A stretch of 20,028 nt of DNA from contig JAAEPJ010000215.1 of assembly GCA_024222485.1 (NCBI GenBank), positions 1-20,028 on the forward strand. Direction: 5' to 3'. Both the position numbers and the translations under genes were made by a program. The DNA comes from a bacterium. Lineage in GTDB: Bacteria; RUG730; JAAEPJ01. Positions 13,474 to 20,028 of this stretch are shown in pieces. The notes under the pieces are model-generated. The model did not search any database, was not told the origin of the DNA, and saw only the letters and a program-made list of their open reading frames with translations. How positions within the stretch are numbered: position 1 is the stretch's first letter; each line of letters begins with the position of its first letter.

Positions 13474-16400
13474 ATGAAACTAGAACCAACTATAACCCCA
13501 ATTAACCCTGATACTTTTGAGTATCAAACTTACTCTAATTCTGATGAAAATCTAATTGTTCAATCTGAATTAGATACTGTTTTTTCTGCATCTACTGACT
13601 ACATTGAATATTATGTATATGATCAAAATAAAGATTTAATATATCCAAGTCAAACAGTTCCATTACTTGATTATGATGTAAGAGAAGGTGATGTGTTATT
13701 AAACCCTAGTTTTAATTTACAATCTTTAGGTTTTGATATAGGAATATATAATATATCTTATTCATTTTATAGAAAAAGAGTATCATCATCTATTACTGAA
13801 AAATATTTTATATCTGATATATCCTCAGATAGAACTGAAATTAGGTTAGATAGCAATACTATTGAAAATAGTAATATAATTTCATCTGTTAATGATTTCA
13901 TTCAATATAGAGAATCATCAACTTATTTTGTTGATTTCTATCTGAATTTTGGAAATAATAAAGTAGTAATTGCTAATAATATAAAATTAGAAACTGAAGA
14001 AGGGATAGATCCTACAGTACTAATTAAATTATATGAACCCTTACCTTTAGAATTTGGTAATAAATCGGAATTATGGGTAGTTGAATTACTTTCTGAACCA
14101 CAAGCTTATAAAGTAGATTTCCCATTTGAACCCTCTATAGAAAATGATTTTACATACATTGCTGGTCCTAATTATAATTTAAATATTATAGGAGAAACAG
14201 CATCCCCAGGGGAACAATTTTCTTATAACACATTGATTAATTCAGATTTAACTAGTTCAATTAATCAAATTCAAAGTTTATTAAATGAAAAAGAAATTAA
14301 TATAAACATTGATTATGAAAATTTTGCTAATTTTGTAAACTTTAGTTCAGCTAAAACTCGTGTAGAGAATTTTTATTATAAAGTTGATTTAATTCAATCT
14401 GCAAGTAGCCAATTAACAAATTTCTTAGATCAAGTAGCAACTGATACAGCTTTAACCCCTTCATATAGTTCAAGTGTTGCTTCATTAACTGGTACTATAG
14501 ATACTATAATTAAAAATTTTGATGGGTACGAATACTTTCTATACTTTAACAGTGGTTCAACTACTTCTTACCCAAAATCTAATACAGAACCTCCATTTAC
14601 CTTATATCCAACTGGAAGTATAGAAGCACAAAATTGGATAACTTCATCTCTAGCCTTAGCTGCTAATTATGATGATAATAATAGAGATTGGTTATATAAT
14701 TCTATTCCCGAATATCTAAGAGACGACCCAGCAAATAGAAATTATGAATTATTTGTTGATATGGTTGGTCAGTATTATGACAATGTTTGGACTTATACTA
14801 AAGATATTACAAATAAATTTGACGCAGATAACCGTTTAGATTATGGTATTTCAAAAGATTTAGTTTCAGATGCTATTAAAGATTTTGCAGTTAAATTATA
14901 TTCAAATAATTTTAATACCGATGATTTATTTACGGCTTTTCTAGGACTTACTCCTTCGGGTAGTGCTTTTCCTTTCCCATATATGACTGGTTCAGTTGTA
15001 GATGGTGGTGGAAATTTAGACATACCTACTGGGTATGAGTACGTAGATACTAAAATATCTGCTTCAAATGATATAGTTCCATTAGACGATGTTAATAAGA
15101 GTGTATATAAACGAATATACCATAATATACCATATTTACTTAAAACTAAAGGTACAGTAGCTGGTTTAAGAGCATTAATTACCTCTTATGGAATCCCAGA
15201 TACTATTTTGCGAATTAGTGAATTTGGAGGTAAAGATAGAAATGAATCCCAGGATTACGATTTAAAACAAAATGTATTTAATTATGCATTTGATACTGGA
15301 GTTAATTCTACAAATTTTGTATCATCTTCTTTTGTACCTAATAATAAATTCCCAAATCAAGACCCATCTGTTGAACAGGTAGGTACAGTACAATTTAGGT
15401 TTAAATCCCATGGTATTCCATCTGCTGAAAATAATATTGCTAGTAGTGATATTAGATATTCACAATCTTTATGGCTAACAGACCGTACTATTGGAGAACC
15501 AACTTGGAATGCATTAGGGGCAGCTGTAGTTTTAGAATATACAGGATCAGGATTTGTATCTGGATCTTACTCAGGTTCAATAGCAAGTCCATATGATACT
15601 TGGGGTACATTAAAATTTTACCCAGATATAGTTTATAGCCCTGATGTAAGTTGTAGTATATATGCCCCTTTCTTTAATGAAGATTGGTGGTCAGTTCAAT
15701 TAACATATAACGGAGATGGAGCGGCTGGAGCCTCAGATGTTACAGCATCATTATTTGCGGCTAATGAGATTGATGGTAAAATAGGATTTAGTGGGTCTGA
15801 TGAGAAACTTAATTTAGATGGTAGATCTTGGAATAGAAGCCTTCATTTTAAAATAAATGATAATGTTAACCATGTCATAAATAATACTACATATACACCC
15901 TTTTCTGGTTCATTCCAAGAATATAGAATGTATACCCCTATGATCAGTGAAAGTAATTTCTTTGATTATACTGTTAATCCTTATTCTAATGAAGGAAATG
16001 GTATCAATTCAACCCCAGACCAACAATTTTTTAGAGCTGCCTTAGGTAGTCAATTAAGTAAAGACAGTACCATTCTCGCTATACCTACTAATATAGCACC
16101 AACATCTATTCACCCTAAAGTAACAGGATCAGCAGTACAAATTACACAATCATTTAGTAATGGTACTAGTGATTATTTTACTACTCCTCAAACTAATAAA
16201 ACAACAATATATGTAGAAAATAAAGAATTTATATATCAAGATCAAGTACCAGTAGGTATAAAAAATAGAATTACAGATAAAATTTTATCTGAAAAATTAA
16301 TACTATCTGAAGCACCTTATGGGTTCCCTAACCCAACTGCCTCAGTACCAGAGATTTCAAGTAGAAATAATGATACCCAAACTATTTCTGCTATGGAATC

Positions 16401-19400
16401 AATGCAACAAAATTCTTTTGTAAGCCAAAGTTATACACCTAATGTTAATTATTTAGAAGTAGCATTTTCTCCATCAAATCAAATAAATGACGATATTAAT
16501 GCTCAATTAGGTTACTTTAATTTAGGTGAATTTATTGGTGATCCAAGATTTGTTTCTTCATCATTATATACATACCCTGATCTAGATAGATTAAGAAATG
16601 CATATTTTGAAAAATATATGGATAGCTATGATGTAGTTGATTTTGTTAGGTTAATTAAATTCTTTGATAATTCATTGTTTAAAATGATTAAAGATTTTAC
16701 TCCTGCTAGAACAAGTTTAGCTTCTGGTGTAGTAGTAAAACAACATATATTAGAAAGAAATAGACAAAGACCTGCACAAGTAACATCATCACTACATGAT
16801 TATGAAGGTTTAGTAGTAAATTTACCAAAAGATTATAGTTCAGGTTCAACAGATTTTCCTCAATATTCAACTCAAGGTTCTTCTATATACAAATTTAGTG
16901 GTGGAACTGGTGGTTCATTTGAAAGATTTAATGGTGAACAAACATATGGGATACCATTATATGGTCAACTATTAGGTAGAGATGGAGGAATTCCATTCTC
17001 AGGTACAAGTTTAAAATCCTCTATTATAAGTAATACCATTCCTCAACCTATGAATAATGGTACTTTCTTTGGAATTATAAGAGGGGTTGTTAAAAGTTCT
17101 GGATTCTACCCTGTAAATAAACCATCTTCTTATACTTTAGGTACTGTTAATTTAGAAATTAGAATTAATGGTGGTATCTTTGCAGATATTAGTGTATTTT
17201 CTACAACCTCTAATAATATGTTTCTTAGTCCAGGGAATACTATTACAATACCTGGTACCTCTTTTGGACAAAGTCAAGGAGAAATTGTTATTCAATTAAC
17301 GGACCAACAAATAACCCCATCTCCCTCTTGGAATGCTACTATACCTTCTAATAGGTTTGGTGTAACACAAAGTTGGCAAGATGGAAATGATGGGTCAATA
17401 TTAAACACAACTAACTTCAACCAAAGTAGTTCACAATTTATTAGCGGGTCATATCTAGGCCCTAGAACCTGGAGAAAGGATAACCAATCAGAATTTTATG
17501 ATGGTATATTTAGTGGTTCTATGATAATAGTAACAACACAATCTTTAAACCCTGGTTGTGATCCTTACTTAAATGCCAATGATACACCTGTAGTGTATAA
17601 ACCCTTATTCTTCAATACAGAGGGTGTTAACTTAGATACTGTAGTAACTGAAGCCACTTTTAATGATCAAACAAATGTACCCCCACCAGGATATGCATGG
17701 ATTTCATCTAAACAAACAAACCAAGGACAAGTTGGTGTACAACAGGTACAAAGTATAAAATTAGCTCAAAATGCTGTTGGAGGAGCAGAAGTAATTAGTT
17801 ATTTAGATGATTTTGATAATTTAAGAATTATATTTGCTGATGCTGCTTTACCTTTTGGAGAATCTGCAACTGAATATATTATAACAGGTAGAACTATATA
17901 TGCGGATCATATAATATTACAAGTATCTCAAACACAAGGAAATAATTTCTTCCAACAAGTTGTTGAAGGTTCAGCCCTAGTTAATTATTACCCAATTACA
18001 AGTTCAATTAGTGGTGGTTCAATGAATTGGAGTTTAAACACACGTACAGATTATAAAACAGGACTCTCACCATTAATTACTGAAAGTAGTGATTTAGTAC
18101 AACAAGGTACATTTTTTAATACTCAAGTAGATACACAAGAACAAAATTTCTTTTATTGGAATGGTAGCACACAAGATGCTTTAAATTTTTTCGAAACAGG
18201 ATCTCCTTCTGTACCAACAAATCAAATTTATCAATTCCCAACAATACCTGATGCTAGTGGTGTAACTGCAACAAGGTATGGTGCTTATACTATAGATTAT
18301 ACACCTAATATTCCATGGTATGTAGAAGTAAATCTTAAATATAGTGCATCCCTTGATCCTACTGCAGGAGGTACAATTACAAACCAAGGTATATATCATA
18401 GTGGTAGTAGCTATACAGGGTTAGCTACTTTAACAAACCAAAACTTTACTTTAGATGGTACTGCAACTTATGGATTTTATGTTATAGGAGATTCAGGGGG
18501 ATATAATACGGCAGGAGCAGCAGCATCATCACCCGACCCATCTTCAACTGATAGTATAGTTTATTTCGAAAGTAATATTGGATCTATTTATGGTGAATTT
18601 GGTCATTTTCTTTATGATGATACCTCTTTAACTACCGTTACTTCTCTTGTAGCTGGTAAGTATTATAAATTATCAAATTTAGTTTCAACTAACCCACCAA
18701 CACAAGATTATTTTGTTGTTAAAGTTACATTAAATCAAAATGGTCAAAAGTTTGGTTCAACCCAAACGGGTAATAGACAACCTACATCACCACCATCATC
18801 ACCAAAAACGTCAAACAACTCACAAATATTAGTTCCATCTTCATTAGAATATTTTAGACCTGCCCCCTTAACAGTCACAGGATTAGGTACAGTTTTATTT
18901 AATGGAAATAACTGGAACACTCAAATCCCAGGTAATTCAGGTTCAGGAGTTCCTGTAACAACATATGGTGGTCACCCTAAATTTAAAGCACCTACTACTT
19001 CTTCTTTAGATTGGGACTTTTTCAAATTACAACTAGATGGTACTCCTCCTACATTAAGTGGTGGAGGTGGTGGATATGTTCCTTTTTCAGGTAGTGATGC
19101 ATACCTTACAAATGGTGATTTTGATGCTGATTTTATCTTTTTTGATGGAGGATATACTCCGGATTTTTTAAGTTACACAGGTAATCTTCCCTCTATGGGA
19201 AGTACGTACGATGGGTCTATTGAAATAAAATGGCAAGGAACTAATAGTTTATTAAAAATGATACATGAAGGTTCAGGTCCTACCCCTGTCTCATCTCTTC
19301 AATGGGCACAGTTTCAATTAGAGGCGGAAGTTGATGCCGGTGCTGCTGCTGATTTTGATGTCCAACTTATTATACAAGAATGGACTCCATCAAATCCCGC

Positions 19401-20028
19401 AGCCCTTGGATTACCTGAAACCGTATTATTTTCATGGAGTTCTAATCCTAGTACAGGTTTAGCAGATATTTCAGCAAATTCATCACTATACACTGAAATA
19501 TTAGGTTTAAATGGGTTTTCTGGGAATGATTACTATTCTAGATTAGTTTTTAAAATTCAAAATAATGAAAACACTCCGTTAGAGTATTCATTTAAAGTAG
19601 ATAACCTTGGTCTTAAAATTCAATATTTAAATAATAATACAATAATCCAAAAACCTTCTGGAGCATCTACATTTACAAAAATTATGGATGGTGGGTATTC
19701 AGGTAATAAATTCCAAAATTTCTCCACAAATAAAGTATTAGCTGCAACTACATCAGATTATTATAGTGAATGTGTTATTGATGCTTATTTAAAAAGAACA
19801 GGATCAGATGGAGATTTTATTATAACAGCATCACTTTTTAGCGAAGGTGGTGGATATTCAGGTTCAATATATTCTGGTTCAACTATTACATTTACAGATT
19901 CACCATGGAATGGTATTGAATTTGACCAAGATTTCTCAGTAACAACACAATCTACATATACTAACCCAGGTGATATGTATTATGTTGAATATGAATTTAA
20001 AGATTTCAAACCAGGACAAATAGGTGGT
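13474..20028 (+). CDS. 7: Giant baseplate wedge protein, gp7/gpI-like, with lectin-like domain (3' truncated)
   Basis: The frame opens with ATG at 13474 and has no stop through the window edge: 2185 codons and continuing, more than twice T4 gp7 (1032 aa). Residues about 430-580 hold the tail-protein-I-like core: MVGQYYDNVWTYTKDITNKF, VYKRIYHNIPYLLKTKGTVA then GLRALITSYGIPDTI (KGT at 559-561). In T4, gp7 pairs with two gp6 copies, and part of it is related to P2 gpI. About 620-850 looks like a LamG/concanavalin-type insert (VQFRFKSHGIP, DEDWW-like NEDWWSVQLTY, FQEYRMYTPMISESNFFDYT). Near 1070-1100 is MIKDFTPARTSLASG then VVVKQHILERNRQR, probably the end of the wedge core. Beyond it the chain is Ser/Gly/Thr-rich beta sequence, probably added sandwich modules facing outward. 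Gp7 identity is by motif and gene order; an AAAAATCT leader lacks Shine-Dalgarno. Confidence 0.7.
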   Translation, partial: MKLEPTITPINPDTFEYQTYSNSDENLIVQSELDTVFSASTDYIEYYVYDQNKDLIYPSQTVPLLDYDVREGDVLLNPSFNLQSLGFDIGIYNISYSFYRKRVSSSITEKYFISDISSDRTEIRLDSNTIENSNIISSVNDFIQYRESSTYFVDFYLNFGNNKVVIANNIKLETEEGIDPTVLIKLYEPLPLEFGNKSELWVVELLSEPQAYKVDFPFEPSIENDFTYIAGPNYNLNIIGETASPGEQFSYNTLINSDLTSSINQIQSLLNEKEININIDYENFANFVNFSSAKTRVENFYYKVDLIQSASSQLTNFLDQVATDTALTPSYSSSVASLTGTIDTIIKNFDGYEYFLYFNSGSTTSYPKSNTEPPFTLYPTGSIEAQNWITSSLALAANYDDNNRDWLYNSIPEYLRDDPANRNYELFVDMVGQYYDNVWTYTKDITNKFDADNRLDYGISKDLVSDAIKDFAVKLYSNNFNTDDLFTAFLGLTPSGSAFPFPYMTGSVVDGGGNLDIPTGYEYVDTKISASNDIVPLDDVNKSVYKRIYHNIPYLLKTKGTVAGLRALITSYGIPDTILRISEFGGKDRNESQDYDLKQNVFNYAFDTGVNSTNFVSSSFVPNNKFPNQDPSVEQVGTVQFRFKSHGIPSAENNIASSDIRYSQSLWLTDRTIGEPTWNALGAAVVLEYTGSGFVSGSYSGSIASPYDTWGTLKFYPDIVYSPDVSCSIYAPFFNEDWWSVQLTYNGDGAAGASDVTASLFAANEIDGKIGFSGSDEKLNLDGRSWNRSLHFKINDNVNHVINNTTYTPFSGSFQEYRMYTPMISESNFFDYTVNPYSNEGNGINSTPDQQFFRAALGSQLSKDSTILAIPTNIAPTSIHPKVTGSAVQITQSFSNGTSDYFTTPQTNKTTIYVENKEFIYQDQVPVGIKNRITDKILSEKLILSEAPYGFPNPTASVPEISSRNNDTQTISAMESMQQNSFVSQSYTPNVNYLEVAFSPSNQINDDINAQLGYFNLGEFIGDPRFVSSSLYTYPDLDRLRNAYFEKYMDSYDVVDFVRLIKFFDNSLFKMIKDFTPARTSLASGVVVKQHILERNRQRPAQVTSSLHDYEGLVVNLPKDYSSGSTDFPQYSTQGSSIYKFSGGTGGSFERFNGEQTYGIPLYGQLLGRDGGIPFSGTSLKSSIISNTIPQPMNNGTFFGIIRGVVKSSGFYPVNKPSSYTLGTVNLEIRINGGIFADISVFSTTSNNMFLSPGNTITIPGTSFGQSQGEIVIQLTDQQITPSPSWNATIPSNRFGVTQSWQDGNDGSILNTTNFNQSSSQFISGSYLGPRTWRKDNQSEFYDGIFSGSMIIVTTQSLNPGCDPYLNANDTPVVYKPLFFNTEGVNLDTVVTEATFNDQTNVPPPGYAWISSKQTNQGQVGVQQVQSIKLAQNAVGGAEVISYLDDFDNLRIIFADAALPFGESATEYIITGRTIYADHIILQVSQTQGNNFFQQVVEGSALVNYYPITSSISGGSMNWSLNTRTDYKTGLSPLITESSDLVQQGTFFNTQVDTQEQNFFYWNGSTQDALNFFETGSPSVPTNQIYQFPTIPDASGVTATRYGAYTIDYTPNIPWYVEVNLKYSASLDPTAGGTITNQGIYHSGSSYTGLATLTNQNFTLDGTATYGFYVIGDSGGYNTAGAAASSPDPSSTDSIVYFESNIGSIYGEFGHFLYDDTSLTTVTSLVAGKYYKLSNLVSTNPPTQDYFVVKVTLNQNGQKFGSTQTGNRQPTSPPSSPKTSNNSQILVPSSLEYFRPAPLTVTGLGTVLFNGNNWNTQIPGNSGSGVPVTTYGGHPKFKAPTTSSLDWDFFKLQLDGTPPTLSGGGGGYVPFSGSDAYLTNGDFDADFIFFDGGYTPDFLSYTGNLPSMGSTYDGSIEIKWQGTNSLLKMIHEGSGPTPVSSLQWAQFQLEAEVDAGAAADFDVQLIIQEWTPSNPAALGLPETVLFSWSSNPSTGLADISANSSLYTEILGLNGFSGNDYYSRLVFKIQNNENTPLEYSFKVDNLGLKIQYLNNNTIIQKPSGASTFTKIMDGGYSGNKFQNFSTNKVLAATTSDYYSECVIDAYLKRTGSDGDFIITASLFSEGGGYSGSIYSGSTITFTDSPWNGIEFDQDFSVTTQSTYTNPGDMYYVEYEFKDFKPGQIGG

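Noticed and set aside
18181-18399. Minus-strand Cys-rich open frame of 72 codons.
   Set aside because: It lies fully inside the long + strand structural gene, antisense to coding sequence with normal codon use. No minus-strand gene has support in this window.
1-20028. tRNA genes, CRISPR arrays, insertion sequences, integrase or attachment sites.
   Set aside because: Nearly all bases lie in tightly packed coding frames, and the short gaps contain no cloverleaf, no regularly spaced repeats and no terminal inverted repeats.

Overview
The window is a 20-kb stretch of a tailed-phage genome. It is AT-rich, every supported gene is on the + strand, and genes are packed with ATGA or TAATG overlaps. 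The right half encodes a contractile-tail (myovirus) baseplate and carries recognisable T4-type proteins: a late sigma factor resembling gp55, a gp25 wedge protein, a gp6 wedge protein and a probable gp7 equivalent. The host is probably a member of Bacteroidota. This inference rests on A-rich leaders with almost no Shine-Dalgarno sequences, a lipoprotein signal followed by acidic residues, and a carboxypeptidase-regulatory-like Ig domain common in that phylum. No host marker gene is present, so the host call is moderate.

Layout. (1) 1-840: the end of an unknown gene, a 48-aa ORF and a 114-aa basic protein. Two copies of an 88-bp non-coding cassette (294-381 and 737-824) lie in front of the 114-aa gene and a DUF932 gene. 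(2) 840-3405: DUF932 protein, lipoprotein, T5orf172/GIY-YIG-like protein and two small unknown proteins. (3) 3406-3522: a short non-coding gap with two inverted repeats. (4) 3523-5809: small unknown protein, Cys-rich metal-site protein, HD-domain phosphohydrolase, single-pass membrane protein and gp55-like late sigma factor. (5) 5847-20028: baseplate operon. Its order is spike (gp5/gpV-like), a membrane-segment plus Ig-domain protein, a small protein, gp25, gp6, a DNRLRE-like protein, a coiled-coil protein, and a giant gp7/gpI-like protein still open after 2185 codons at the window edge.

How they work together. The spike, gp25-, gp6- and gp7-like genes keep the V-W-J-I order of simple contractile tails such as P2, with extra genes inserted. 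The sigma factor just upstream would direct late transcription of this block. An identical 10-bp motif, ATATTTATAA, stands 12-14 nt before three start codons that follow non-coding gaps (2974, 5847, 9126) and is a candidate late-promoter element. The 88-bp cassettes resemble in concept the mobile early-promoter/stem-loop cassettes of T4-type phages, and their main hairpin shows compensatory changes between copies.

Most notable: the covarying promoter-like cassettes, the shared late motif, the three-helix membrane/Ig protein inside a baseplate operon, and the giant gp7-like protein with a lectin-like domain. No tRNA, CRISPR array, insertion sequence or integrase was seen.
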